From NCBI GenBank assembly GCA_903831265.1, contig CAIKXD010000276.1, positions 1 to 64,000 on the forward strand: a stretch of DNA of 64,000 nucleotides. Direction: 5' to 3'. The notes beneath the pieces were generated by a model, which was not told the origin of the DNA, searched no databases, and worked only from the letters and a program-made list of their open reading frames with translations. Below are positions 19,838 to 31,400 of this stretch, piece after piece. This DNA comes from an uncultured Bacteroidota bacterium (lineage in GTDB: Bacteria > Bacteroidota > Bacteroidia > UBA4408). The first letter of the stretch is position 1; every line of letters starts with the position of its first letter. The translations under genes were made by a program, and so were the position numbers.

Positions 19838-20734
19838 GTGGTTAAATATTCATACAAAAAAACATTATTTTCGGTTTTATTGCTTCTTGCATTGCTGCAA
19901 GCAGCTTGCAGTACTTTTGATAAACAAGAGCCCATACCATCTTACATCAGAATTACTGGAATTGACTTAAAAACACCTACCGACAATTCTCAGGGCAGTT
20001 CATCTTCAAACATTACCGATGCGTGGGTATACATTAATGATAACCTTCAGGGTGTGTATCCTATGCCCACCAAATTCCCAGTGCTATTAACCGGTAGTGC
20101 AAAGTTAAGTATTAGATCAGGAATTGTTCAAAACGGAATTGATGCCACTAGAATTGACTATCCATTTTACAACGCCTGGGATACCACTATTGAACTTAAA
20201 GAAAAAGAAATTTTAAGTTTAAAGCCACGGATTAATGGATACAGATCGGGCACTGTTTTTCATTTGAATGAAGGTTTTGAAGGCTTGGGATTTAACTTTG
20301 AAAAAACAAGCAACAGTGTAAATGATATTTATACAACAAGTAATTCAACCATCATTTTTGAAGGAAACAATTGCGGCAAATTCGAAATTACAAGTGGTAT
20401 TGATGTAACTATAGCTACTACTAACTATTATAATTTGCCCAAACAAGGCGCTAGTGTTTTTCTGGAATTAAACTACAACATTAACCAAGACATGGAAGTT
20501 GGCGTGTTTGCGCAAGATGGTGCTCAAATAAAACAAAGTTCAGTTTTAGGATTAAGAGCAAGTACCAATAGCAATGGAGAAATTATTTGGAAAAAAGTGT
20601 ATATTGACCTTACCCAAGCAATATCAAATGAAGTTTTTGCAACTGGCTACAAAATTTATTTTTATGCTAAACAAGCCAAAGGTGTTAGCAAGCCTCGTTT
20701 TTTAATTGATAATGTAAAATTGATTAGTTTTTAA
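19838..20734 (+). CDS. Putative lipoprotein of unknown function
   Basis: 298 aa, GTG start, lipobox LLQAAC. Confidence 0.75.
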   Translation: MVKYSYKKTLFSVLLLLALLQAACSTFDKQEPIPSYIRITGIDLKTPTDNSQGSSSSNITDAWVYINDNLQGVYPMPTKFPVLLTGSAKLSIRSGIVQNGIDATRIDYPFYNAWDTTIELKEKEILSLKPRINGYRSGTVFHLNEGFEGLGFNFEKTSNSVNDIYTTSNSTIIFEGNNCGKFEITSGIDVTIATTNYYNLPKQGASVFLELNYNINQDMEVGVFAQDGAQIKQSSVLGLRASTNSNGEIIWKKVYIDLTQAISNEVFATGYKIYFYAKQAKGVSKPRFLIDNVKLISF

Positions 20735-20735
20735 A

Positions 20736-22163
20736 ATGAGGTCGAATAAAAAAATGTATTTATGGTTATCGGTGCTTTGCGATTTATTTGCAGCAGGAAT
20801 GGCATGGACCATATTTTATGCATTCAGGAAATCGGAAATTGAAACCACCAAATTTGGCAAAGTAATTCCATTAGAATTTAATGATAGTTTTTATACTGCC
20901 CTTGTTTTAATTCCACTGTTTTGGCTTTTGATGTACACAAGCATTGGAAGTTATAAAAATATTTTTCGAAAATCGAGATTAAGGGAATTAGGCCAAACAA
21001 TTTTAATTACTTTAATTGGCGTTATTGTTTTATTTTTTGCCTTATTGCTTGATGATGAAATATACTCGTACAAAGCATACTACCGATTATTTATAGCGCT
21101 TTTTCTAATTCATTTTGCTTTTACATTTTTCTTTCGTTTAATTATTTCAACTATTATTGTAAAGTTTGTACATAGCAGAATAATCTCCTTTCCTACCATT
21201 ATTATTGGGAGTAATTCCAATGCTTTAAAATTATATCTCGAAATTGAGGCACAAGACAAATCATCGGGCAATAAGTTTGTTGGCTTTGTGCATATTGAAA
21301 ACAAGAATGGAAGTACGCATTTAATTGAAAAGCACTTAGCTCATTTAGGTGAACTATCTGATATAAGAGATATTGTAGTAGGCAAAAATATAGAAGAAGT
21401 AATTATTGCCATTGAATCATCGGAGCATGAATTTTTGAAAGGAATTATAAATAACCTTGAAGATTTAAATGTAATTATTAAGATTATTCCCGACATGTAT
21501 GACATTTTAAGCGGCTCGGTAAAGATGACTTCTATTTTTGGTGCACCGTTAATTGAAATATCACATAATATTATGCCTACTTGGCAAAGAGCCATCAAAA
21601 GAATGATTGACATTGTTATTTCGTTAATAGCGCTTACTGTTTTTTCGCCAGTATTTATTATTACTGCTCTCATTGTTAAATTTACTTCTAAGGGTCCAGC
21701 GATATATTCTCATGAAAGGATAGGCTTGCATGGTAAGCCATTTATGATTCATAAATTTAGATCGATGTACACCGATGCAGAAAAAAATGGTCCTATGTTG
21801 AGTAGTAAAACGGACAGCCGCATAACTAAATTTGGAAGATTTATGCGTAAAGTAAGATTAGATGAAATACCTCAATTTTTTAATGTTTTAATAGGCGAAA
21901 TGAGTTTAGTTGGACCACGTCCGGAGCGGCAACACTTTATTGATTTAATTACAAAAACAGCTCCGCACTATCGCCATTTGAATAAAGTTAAACCTGGTAT
22001 TACCAGCTGGGGGCAGGTAAAATATGGTTATGCCGAAAATGTGGATGAAATGATTGAACGTTTGCGCTATGACATATTGTATATCGAAAATATGAGCCTT
22101 GCAGTAGATTTTAAAATTTTGATTTATACGGTGCTAATTGTGGTGCAGGGCCGAGGAAAATAG
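20736..22163 (+). CDS. Exopolysaccharide polyprenyl-phosphate glycosyl-1-phosphate transferase (WcaJ/WbaP-like)
   Basis: N-terminal TM helices, HERIGLHGKPFMIHKFRSMY, RLDEIPQFFNVLIGEMSLVGPRPE, KPGITSWGQV. Confidence 0.95.
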   Translation: MRSNKKMYLWLSVLCDLFAAGMAWTIFYAFRKSEIETTKFGKVIPLEFNDSFYTALVLIPLFWLLMYTSIGSYKNIFRKSRLRELGQTILITLIGVIVLFFALLLDDEIYSYKAYYRLFIALFLIHFAFTFFFRLIISTIIVKFVHSRIISFPTIIIGSNSNALKLYLEIEAQDKSSGNKFVGFVHIENKNGSTHLIEKHLAHLGELSDIRDIVVGKNIEEVIIAIESSEHEFLKGIINNLEDLNVIIKIIPDMYDILSGSVKMTSIFGAPLIEISHNIMPTWQRAIKRMIDIVISLIALTVFSPVFIITALIVKFTSKGPAIYSHERIGLHGKPFMIHKFRSMYTDAEKNGPMLSSKTDSRITKFGRFMRKVRLDEIPQFFNVLIGEMSLVGPRPERQHFIDLITKTAPHYRHLNKVKPGITSWGQVKYGYAENVDEMIERLRYDILYIENMSLAVDFKILIYTVLIVVQGRGK

Positions 22164-22670
22164 CTAGCCTTTAAATTTCAGACTCCATTCAAATTCAAAA
22201 CTGGCAACAACAGTACCATCATCCATTTTCCCCTCGCTCATCAACATAAATTTAACTGGTTCATTATTGTCAATAGCATTTTGAATAGCATTTGTTATAA
22301 TATTGTTGGGTGAACAAGTAAAAAAGATAGTTGCGTCAGCTTTTTTAATAAATGTTGCTCTCATATCTGTTACTAACATGGAGCATTTTTTGCCTGTTTC
22401 TATGGTTTCGGCCATTAAAATTAAACCCGTGCTTAACTCTGCAGCCATGCACTGCGCTGCAAAGTAAACCGAGCGAAAAGGATTTTGTGTTCTGCGTGTA
22501 AAGGGGAGTTTAACACTACAAATATTTCTATCAAACTGATTAACTTTTATTCCACTAAACCAAATCAATGGAATTTGAAAAAACATAAGTGATCTAAACT
22601 TAAAACCACTGTTAGCTGCATTTACAAACTGTAAAGCCTTTTCATGATTAAAAGTTTTATCTTGTTGCAT
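22164..22670 (-). CDS. DUF4442 (hotdog-fold, PaaI-like) protein
   Basis: FRSVYFAAQCMAAELSTG and overall size/fold text. Confidence 0.75.
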   Translation of the reverse strand: MQQDKTFNHEKALQFVNAANSGFKFRSLMFFQIPLIWFSGIKVNQFDRNICSVKLPFTRRTQNPFRSVYFAAQCMAAELSTGLILMAETIETGKKCSMLVTDMRATFIKKADATIFFTCSPNNIITNAIQNAIDNNEPVKFMLMSEGKMDDGTVVASFEFEWSLKFKG

Positions 22671-23317
22671 TAATCTTCAAGTCCACCTTTAAAATCGAAA
22701 CGATAAATTGGGTCTAAATATGAATTTGAATCAACGGTGATCAGGTGATTCATGATTCCATTTTTTAAACTGTATACACTACCATGCAGTGAAGGAGCAT
22801 TTCCATTAGCCCATGCTTTTTGAACTATAGATGTTTTTGCTAAATTGTAAACACCCTCAATTATATTAAGTTCAACAAGTCTATCGACACGTTTTTCTTG
22901 ATCTAATATTGCATCAAGTTCTTTAGCATGCAAACGATAAACATCTTTTATATGTCTGAGCCACTTATTGAGCATTCCATAGTGATTATTGGTTAAAGAA
23001 GCCTTAACACCTCCACATCCATAATGCCCAGAAACAATTATATGTTTTACCTTAAGTACCTCAACAGCGTACTTTAGTACACTTAACATGTTTAAGTCAG
23101 TACTCACAACTAAATTTGCTACGTTTCTGTGCACAAATATTTCACCAGGTTGAGTATCGGTAATTTCATTGGCAGGCACACGACTATCAGAGCAACCTAT
23201 CCATAAAAAATTAGGCATCTGAATATCAGCTAATCTATTGAAGTAATTAGGATCAAGGTCTAGTCTATCTTTTGCCCAGCCTTTATTTTGCAGTAAAAGT
23301 TTTTCGTATTCGTCCAT
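22670..23317 (-). CDS. Beta-class carbonic anhydrase
   Basis: WIGCSDSRVPANEI, HRNVANLV, VSGHYGCGGV. Confidence 0.96.
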   Translation of the reverse strand: MDEYEKLLLQNKGWAKDRLDLDPNYFNRLADIQMPNFLWIGCSDSRVPANEITDTQPGEIFVHRNVANLVVSTDLNMLSVLKYAVEVLKVKHIIVSGHYGCGGVKASLTNNHYGMLNKWLRHIKDVYRLHAKELDAILDQEKRVDRLVELNIIEGVYNLAKTSIVQKAWANGNAPSLHGSVYSLKNGIMNHLITVDSNSYLDPIYRFDFKGGLED

Positions 23318-24873
23318 TAGTTTTTATTTTGCCTAAAGTAAGGATTTAAACTTGAGTTTGATTTTTTTAGCTCTATTTTAATATTTCTATGCGTGGCAAG
23401 TTCTTGCATATCATCTAAAAGTTCAATAATATCTTTGTCGATATAAGTAGCCGAAACACCATCAATAATCATGTAACTCTTTTCAGGAATATTTTCAAAT
23501 TTATCGCGAAGAAAAGCCTTATTTAAGAAAGAAACATTTCCTTTTAGTTTAACTAAAAAATTATTTCCATCAATAGTAAAAGATATTGCTCTTTTAAAAC
23601 TTGAACGAATAATAAAGAAGAATGAAACCACTAATCCAATTCCTACGCCTATGAGCAAATCGGAAAATACAATTGCAATAACTGTGATAATGAAAGGCAA
23701 AAACTGATCTACTCCACTTATAAATTGCTGTTTATACAAGGTTGGTTTAGTTAATTTAAATCCTACAAAAATTAGCAATACTGCAAGGGCCGACAAAGGG
23801 ATTTTATTTAACAACTGAGGAAGCAAAAGCACAAAAATAAATAACATTAAACCATGTAAAATAGCCGATAACTTTGTTTTATTACCGGCCACTATGTTAG
23901 CGCTACTGCGCACAATAACTGCTGTAATAGGAAGACCTCCAATAAAACCTGATACTAAATTGCCAGTTCCTTGAGCAATTAACTCTCTACTTGTTGGGGT
24001 AATTCGTTTATCTGGATCTAATTTATCTGTTGCTTCAATACTTAATAAAGTCTCTAAACTAGCCACAAGTGCAATTTTTATTGCTACCATCCAAACTAGG
24101 GCATTTGTAATTTGCCCATAATCTGGGAAATTGAAATTAGAGGTATCTAAAATATTGGGAATTTGCACGAGATGCTCTGGTTCAAGTCTAAATGGCTCAT
24201 AAAATTTTTCGAAAATAATATTTGCTACAGTACCGCACACAACCGCAATTAGCGAAATAGGCACCATTTTAAAAAAAGCAATTTTTTTAAGTTTTTTATG
24301 CTCTCCAAAGTAAAGCACAAGGAAAGTAATTAAAGCAATAACTACTGCGCCAATGGTAAAATGGTTGCCCATTTCTAATAATTCACTAAAGGTGTTATGG
24401 TTATCTATTTGCTGAAAACTCTCATCTCCTTCATAATCTTTATCATAACCAAAGGCATGAGGAAGTTGTTTGAAAATTAAAATAATTCCGATAGCCGCAA
24501 GCATACCTTTAATAACAGAAGATGGAATAAAATTACCGATGATTCCCGCGCCTATGAATCCTAATAATATTTGGATTGCACCAGCAATTACAAGTGCTAA
24601 TAAAAATATTTGAAATCCATTTAGTTGTTCAATAGAGGTTAGCACTACCACAGTTAGTCCCGCTGCTGGTCCGCTAACACTGGTGTGACTACCGCTGATT
24701 AAGCCAACAATAATACCGCCCAAAATTCCTGCAATTAATCCACTAATAATTGGGGCTCCAGAAGCCAAAGCAATGCCTAAACACAAAGGCAAGGCTACAA
24801 AAAACACCACTAGCGAAGCAGTAAAATCTGATGAAAACGTATCTTTTTTAAACATAAATTGGTTAAATAACAA
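23317..24873 (-). CDS. SulP family anion (probably bicarbonate) transporter
   Basis: GLIAGILGGIIVGLISGSHTSVSGPAAGLT, GNLVSGFIGGLPITAVIVRSSANI, C-terminal STAS-like segment. Confidence 0.93.
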   Translation of the reverse strand: MLFNQFMFKKDTFSSDFTASLVVFFVALPLCLGIALASGAPIISGLIAGILGGIIVGLISGSHTSVSGPAAGLTVVVLTSIEQLNGFQIFLLALVIAGAIQILLGFIGAGIIGNFIPSSVIKGMLAAIGIILIFKQLPHAFGYDKDYEGDESFQQIDNHNTFSELLEMGNHFTIGAVVIALITFLVLYFGEHKKLKKIAFFKMVPISLIAVVCGTVANIIFEKFYEPFRLEPEHLVQIPNILDTSNFNFPDYGQITNALVWMVAIKIALVASLETLLSIEATDKLDPDKRITPTSRELIAQGTGNLVSGFIGGLPITAVIVRSSANIVAGNKTKLSAILHGLMLFIFVLLLPQLLNKIPLSALAVLLIFVGFKLTKPTLYKQQFISGVDQFLPFIITVIAIVFSDLLIGVGIGLVVSFFFIIRSSFKRAISFTIDGNNFLVKLKGNVSFLNKAFLRDKFENIPEKSYMIIDGVSATYIDKDIIELLDDMQELATHRNIKIELKKSNSSLNPYFRQNKN

Positions 24874-24903
24874 AAGTAAACACTTAATTGTAAAAGTTAA
24901 ATT

Positions 24904-25131
24904 CTATAATTGATGCTTTGAATGCTGGTTTAGCGTTTTCATAAAATGATACTTGAAACAAACAGAGCTAGATTTGGAGTAAAAGATTGATTCTTCATTT
25001 AAAACAAATAATTTTAATTGATGAGGTGATTGATAAAATTGAAGATCAATTACCTCTACATGTTTTTCCTTTTCTTTTTTAGGAATTGAGTTTTGCAATA
25101 AATTTTGTGTTAGGGTAACATTCAGTTTCAT
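24904..25131 (-). CDS. Small hypothetical protein
   Basis: 75 aa ORF upstream of and co-directional with SulP; no recognised motif. Confidence 0.35.
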   Translation of the reverse strand: MKLNVTLTQNLLQNSIPKKEKEKHVEVIDLQFYQSPHQLKLFVLNEESIFYSKSSSVCFKYHFMKTLNQHSKHQL

Positions 25132-25418
25132 AATTTCAATAATTGCGCTCTAAAAAAAGCCAACATAAAAAAGCAGTCATAAATGTTGATTTTCTGATGA
25201 TATCTATTTTCAAAACTTTTTATCAATGTTGCATTTTTTTGACAAAGTAATTATTTTTTTCTAATAAATAATAATTGGTTTAACAAGTTTGCAGAAAAAA
25301 ACGGATTGATTATTGTCACATAAACTGAATTAATAAAACACCCCGAAAAAAAATTGAAAAGCTACATCGACATTAACATCTTCTAAAACAATTGAAATAA
25401 TAAAAATAATTAGAATTG

Positions 25419-25448
25419 TTGTAAAATGAATCTCAATTTCTAAGTTTG
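25419..25448 (+). promoter_or_regulatory. Bacteroidota promoter TTG-N19-TAAGTTTG
   Basis: TTG 25419-25421, TAAGTTTG 25441-25448, ~44 bp before the GH20 start. Confidence 0.6.
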
Positions 25449-25491
25449 TAAATCATCTTTTGCCTAATCAAATCTTGCATTTTAATTTTTC

Positions 25492-27774
25492 ATGAAAACA
25501 ATACAATTTACTATCCTCTTTTGCATATTTATGTTTATTCATAAAGTTAATTGCAAAGCACAAGTAAACATTATCCCCTACCCTGCTAGTGTTGATATAA
25601 TGCATGGCGCATTTAAACTAGATAAAAGCACAAGCATTGTGTTGATTGATGATATTTTAAATATTAATCAACTTGAAGTTGAACAATTTAATTTGTGGAT
25701 ATTACAACATTATGGATTCAAACTAAATCAAACAAATAACTTAAAAGATAATCAAAACATTATTCAAATTCGTTCAGAAAAAACAGAAACCGAAAAATAT
25801 GAACTCAACATACAAGGCAATAAAATTGCTATAAAAGCAAGTGGTGAAGGGCTTAAAAATGCTTTTGAAAGTTTAAAGCAATTGATGCATGCTAATAAAA
25901 AAGAGAATGTATTTTCAATTCCTGCCTGCTTTATTATTGATAGTGCAGGTTTTCAATGGCGTGGCATGCATTTAGATGTGAGCCGTCATTTCTATGATAA
26001 AGCATTTGTAAAAAAATATATTGATTATATAAGTATGTATAAAATGAATGTATTCCATTGGCATTTAACCGATGATCAAGGTTGGCGTATTGAAATTAAA
26101 AAGCATCCAAAACTCACTGAAATTGGCGCTTGGCGTAAGGGAAGTATGATTGGACATTATAACCAACATCAGTTCGACACCCTGCGTTATGGTGGTTTTT
26201 ATACGCAAGATGATATCAAAGAAATTGTTGCTTACGCGAAACTAAAACATGTAACAATAGTGCCTGAAATTGAAATGCCTGGTCATGCTATGGCAGCATT
26301 GTCTGCTTATCCACAACTTGCTTGCACATCAGGTCCTTTTGAAGTAGAAAAGCAATGGGGCGTTTTTGATGATGTATTTTGTCCGAAACCCGAAACTTTT
26401 CAATTTTTAGAAGATGTTTTAACTGAGGTGATGGCACTTTTTCCTGGCGAATATATTCATGTAGGTGGCGATGAATGCCCAAAGGAGCGTTGGAAAAATT
26501 GCAGCAATTGCCAAAATCTTATAAAAAAAGAAGCACTAAAAGATGAGCATGAATTGCAATCCTATTTTATTCAACGCATTGAAAAGTTTTTAAATAAAAA
26601 CAATAAAAAATTAATTGGGTGGGATGAAATATTAGAAGGTGGATTAGCACAAAATGCTGCAGTAATGAGTTGGCGGGGAACCGAAGGTGGCATTGCAGCT
26701 GCAAAACAAAATCATTTTGTGGTGATGACACCAGGCACTCATTGCTATTTCGATCATTATCAGGGGCATCCAACTATGGAACCTTTAGCTATTGGTGGTT
26801 TTACTCCCTTAGAAAAAGTATACAATTTTAATCCTATTCCTAGCGAATTAAATGCATTAGAAAGTAAATATATTTTAGGCGCCCAAGCCAATGTTTGGAC
26901 AGAATATATTAATACATCTAAAGAAGTTGAGTATTTTGCAATTCCAAGAATGGCCGCCTTAGCAGAAGTTTTATGGACACCTATTGAAAATAAAAATCTA
27001 ACCCGTTTTTTAAATAACATTCAGTCGCATTTTAGTTACCTTGATTTGTATCAAACAAATTATGCACCATCCATTTACAATATAAATTATGAAATAAAAA
27101 AGGATAGTTTATCCAATCAATTTAATTTAAAACTTAGCAATGTGCTTTTTGATAACAATGCTCAAATGCCAGGTGATTCAATTGTTTTATTAAAGGACAA
27201 TAATAAGATTGAATTCTACAAATCTCCAATTGTATTGAATAAGTCATTTCAATTAAACGCACAATATCAAAGAAACAATAAATTGCTTGGCAAAGCCTGC
27301 CCTATTGTATTCAGTTTTAATAAAGCCACTGGTAAAAACATTAGCTTTAAAGAAGCACCAAGTAAGTTTTACAACAAAGGCAATTTAACCGATGGGCAAA
27401 AAGCTCATTTTCCGCGCATCAATAATGAATGGTTGGCTTGGAGTGGGCAAAATATGGAAGCTTCATTAAATTTGAATGATGCATCTTTTATTGAAAGTAT
27501 TGATCTTGGTTTTCTAAAGAACGAGCAAGATTGGATTTACCTTCCGAGCCAAGTTGAAATTTTTATTTCGCTTGACAATATTCATTTTGTTAAAGTAGAT
27601 ACACAACCCAGCATAAGTGAAATTAATGGGAAATATAATTATCATTATGCGGTAAATAAATTAAAAGCACAATACATCAATATCACTGCTACTTGTGCTC
27701 CTAATATTGCGACTGGCAAGCCGGGGGAAGGCGAAAGTGCATGGCTTTTTGTGGATGAAATTGAAATTAAATAA
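25492..27774 (+). CDS. Beta-N-acetylhexosaminidase (GH20)
   Basis: FQWRGMHLDVSRHF, HWHLTDDQGWRIEIK, YIHVGGDECPKERW. Confidence 0.96.
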   Translation: MKTIQFTILFCIFMFIHKVNCKAQVNIIPYPASVDIMHGAFKLDKSTSIVLIDDILNINQLEVEQFNLWILQHYGFKLNQTNNLKDNQNIIQIRSEKTETEKYELNIQGNKIAIKASGEGLKNAFESLKQLMHANKKENVFSIPACFIIDSAGFQWRGMHLDVSRHFYDKAFVKKYIDYISMYKMNVFHWHLTDDQGWRIEIKKHPKLTEIGAWRKGSMIGHYNQHQFDTLRYGGFYTQDDIKEIVAYAKLKHVTIVPEIEMPGHAMAALSAYPQLACTSGPFEVEKQWGVFDDVFCPKPETFQFLEDVLTEVMALFPGEYIHVGGDECPKERWKNCSNCQNLIKKEALKDEHELQSYFIQRIEKFLNKNNKKLIGWDEILEGGLAQNAAVMSWRGTEGGIAAAKQNHFVVMTPGTHCYFDHYQGHPTMEPLAIGGFTPLEKVYNFNPIPSELNALESKYILGAQANVWTEYINTSKEVEYFAIPRMAALAEVLWTPIENKNLTRFLNNIQSHFSYLDLYQTNYAPSIYNINYEIKKDSLSNQFNLKLSNVLFDNNAQMPGDSIVLLKDNNKIEFYKSPIVLNKSFQLNAQYQRNNKLLGKACPIVFSFNKATGKNISFKEAPSKFYNKGNLTDGQKAHFPRINNEWLAWSGQNMEASLNLNDASFIESIDLGFLKNEQDWIYLPSQVEIFISLDNIHFVKVDTQPSISEINGKYNYHYAVNKLKAQYINITATCAPNIATGKPGEGESAWLFVDEIEIK

Positions 27775-28053
27775 CAATTGGAAATTCTAAATTGGAAATT
27801 CTAAATTTTTAATTTTACTCCTATGGATAAGTAAGAGGGCACCATTATAACTTGGGAAAAGCTTGCGCTGAAACACCATGACGTTTTTATGGATTTAACC
27901 CTGTAGGATATAAGTTTATTGCTTGTGGCTAATTGCTACAAAAAAACATACAACAATAATAGCGCTTGGTTGTGGTCCTAAAAATATCACAAAGCAACTA
28001 TTAAAGAATAAAAATTCAGATTCCCAATGTTGCTGTAGGTCTGATGCTTGGGT

Positions 28054-28311
28054 ATTATGCCAATTGCATTTATTTTTTAGGCCAACTGAAAAATAAATAT
28101 GCAATGGTTAATGCTGATACTAACTGAAATTACACCAATGTGATTTATAAATTATACCAAAAGTTTAAAATCTTATATTGGCAAATGCCGATCGGAAAAA
28201 AGTTTGGGACAAATGCCGTGAAACAAATTTAGGCCATTACTTATTTCACATCGGTATTAGTAAAATAAGGCCATGCTGCAGTTGGACTAAATTGAAAGTG
28301 TAATCGGTATT
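28054..28311 (-). repeat. Diverged copy B of the dispersed non-coding repeat (see 12355-12487), with ~125 bp extra internal sequence
   Basis: Reverse complement blocks gcattaaccattgcatatttatttttcagttggcctaaaaaataaatgcaattgg and taataccgattacactttcaatttag match copy A. Confidence 0.75.
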
Positions 28312-28354
28312 ATTTGTAAATTTCAATCTTAATGATAGGCTAAGCTCATCAACA

Positions 28355-28390
28355 AAAAATCCCACATAACAATTGATATGTGGGATTTTT
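28355..28390 (-). terminator. Rho-independent (bidirectional) terminator
   Basis: AAAAATCCCACAT / ATGTGGGATTTTT, 13-bp perfect stem with 10-nt loop, adjacent to the stop of the 28407-32201 gene. Confidence 0.9.
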
Positions 28391-28406
28391 ACTATAGTTT
28401 ATAAAT

Positions 28407-31400
28407 TTACTTTTGAATGCTAATTACATTTTTAAGTATGGCTCCATTTGGTTGAATTAATTCTATAAAATACAATCCGTTTTCCAAAGTATTTGTATTG
28501 ATACTTGTTTTATTTTGACCAACACCTATTTGCTCTTTTGTGCTTAACACTTTTCTTCCAGTATTATCATACATCATTAAATTAGCAGTGCCAGCAACAC
28601 TGCTATTGAACATAACATTAAAACTTTCTTTGGCAGGATTTGGGTAAATAACCACAGATGCACTCGATTGACTTGCAATTCCTGTAACATCTATTAAAGT
28701 TACAACTGCATCGTTAGTTAAAATAGGATCATTAAAATCAAAATAGATATTCGCAAAATCTATAATTTGAGTTCCCATGGCTAATCCATTGGTTGCATTT
28801 ATTTTAAAGTTAATAAAACCATGAGAGTTAGGTTCGTCATTAACAGAATCTGGCAGCATGATGTTCATAAAACGATAAGTAACCGTATTTCCAATTCTAT
28901 TTACATCGCATGAATGACTTGAGTTTATCAATTGATAACTATTTACATCAAGTTCAGGCGCTAACTCATCTATCACAACTACATTATAAGCAGGTGCATT
29001 CCCTGTATTTTGAAAATTGATAGTGTAAGTAATTTCCTGATCAGCATTTACTGATGAAATATATTGAGTAGCGGCATCTAAAGGATTATTGGTTCTAACT
29101 ACTAACTTGTTATTAGGATCCCAAGAACCAACAATGGTTTGATGCACTGTATCTGTATTGTTTGATTGATAATTATCGATACCACTTGTTGGAGTAACCA
29201 TTACAAATTCGAGCGTTCCGGCACCAAGTTGAATGCCAACCAATGCATTAAAGCTTGTCCAGATATTGGTACATGAGTTTGGATTGATATTAGCAATAGT
29301 CCATGTAATTGTTTGAGTTGTGGTGTTAACTGTTCCAGCAGGTGTTTGATAATTTGGCACAATCGCTGGATCGTAAATCATGGTTACTGTGGCTCCAGTT
29401 GCACTTGAACCATAATTACACACATTGATATCATACCATGCCGGGAATCCTGGCGTAACTGTTGTGTGCGGTGTAATCACTACGCTTAAGTCATTCATTC
29501 CTGGAGGCATATAAATACCAAAGTTGTTATTGCCATAATTGTAGCCTGGGGCAGCAACATTTATTTGATATGAAGTTGGCGTTGTAATGGTGCCGCTTGC
29601 ATAATTCCCTGTAGGCGTATAACTTACGGTGTAATTACCTGGCGTTAACCAAATACTATAGTTTCCATACCAATCGGTATACATATAATTATTGCCAATT
29701 TGAACCAATTGGTATGATAGACCAGATTCACTTCCGTCCATCACACCATTATTATTAGCATCTAAAAATACTGTTCCCGTAATTTCAGATGTATTGTTGT
29801 ACACTCCAAAGTTATTACCACAAATTGTATCATTGGTTCCAACAGTAACTTCATAAAAGGCACAAGCACCAGTATCTATTGGAACTGTGAAATTGAGACC
29901 ACCGCTATTCACAAAATGATATGTACACAATTCAATTTGATAAATTCCGGCAGGTAAATTATTGAAATTGTAATTTCCTGAAGCATCGGTATAGGCAATT
30001 TGACTTACACCATTACCCCACAAATACAAATATGTACTATCTACTCCTGAATCTCCAGCATCTATCACACTGTTATTATTGTTATCATTAAATACATTTC
30101 CACAGATTTGTGAAACACCTGGAATACTTACATAAACAGTCATGTAAACTGGGCTGCAACCCGGAATGCTCATGCTTACCATATAATAGCCACCAACAGT
30201 GTATGGATGCATCAATTGAGTTGCACTTGATGTTAGTGGAGCTGAACCATCCCCAAAGTCCCATGTAGCATTTTGCCCATTTGTTCCATAGGTAATAAAT
30301 ACAACCTGCCCAGGACCTTGATAGGTGTATGTAAATCCATAATTGCAATTTAATCCATACCAATAACTACAATTTGAAGTGCTACATCCTAAAGCATCCG
30401 TTATAGTTACGCAGTAGTTTCCTTGAGCTGTTGGTGTAATCACAGCCTGGTTTGAACCATTGCTCCAAAGATAGGTATAAGGCGCTGCTCCGTTAGTTAC
30501 ATTAGCAGTCATTGTTCCTGCCAAAGAATCATTTACAACATTTACATATAAATTACAATTAGGATTGATCACAATGCAATCGTTAGCTGTACATCCAATG
30601 GAGTCGGTAACGGTAACACAATAGGTTGTATTTGTTGTAACCATAATTCCTTGGGTAGTTTCACCAGTTGACCATTGATATGAGTAAGGACCATTGCCAC
30701 TGTTTACAATTGCGCCTAAATACGTATTGTTTTGATAAGATAAAACTTGTACAGAAAAATTAGCACATGGATTTGAGGTGTTTACAACTACTGTAGCACA
30801 AAATGGTGCACAATTAGCAACAGTCATACAAACATTATAAGTACCACTGTTTAAAAAAGTATGTGTAGCTTGTGGTGCTGCACTCGTTATTATTGGAGAG
30901 CCGTCTCCAAAATCCCAACTGATAGGTTGATTATTTGCGCCAGCAGAATAAAAAGTAACTACACCTTGATTTGGTGTGTTGTAAGTAAAGCCATAGTTGC
31001 AATTAGGATTTCCATTTGACCACGCGCAAGCTGTGGCACTACAACCCATAGCATCAGTAACTATAACACAATAATTTCCTGCTTGGGTAGGATAAATGAT
31101 AGATTGTGTTGAATTATTACTCCATAGATAAGTATATGGTCCAGCACCATTGGTAACTATTGGCGTAATTCCCCCAAGGTTGGTAAGTGTATCTAAGGCT
31201 ACTGCCATAGTACAATTAGGATTCACAGTGATACAATCAGTTGCAGTGCAACCTAAAGCATCGGTAATTGTAACACAAAAAGTGCTTACACCATTGGTTT
31301 GTATCCACTGACTTGTATCGCCCGAAGTCCACTGATAAGTAACAGGCAAATTGGCATTAAACACTTCGGCTACTAAAGAGGTATTGTTTTGTACTGATAC

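Noticed and set aside
27916-28104. 62-aa minus-strand ORF MHIYFSVGLKNKCNWHN...
   Set aside because: Lies in the diverged repeat copy B; copy A has no matching intact ORF and reading frames are broken on both strands, so treated as repeat-derived.
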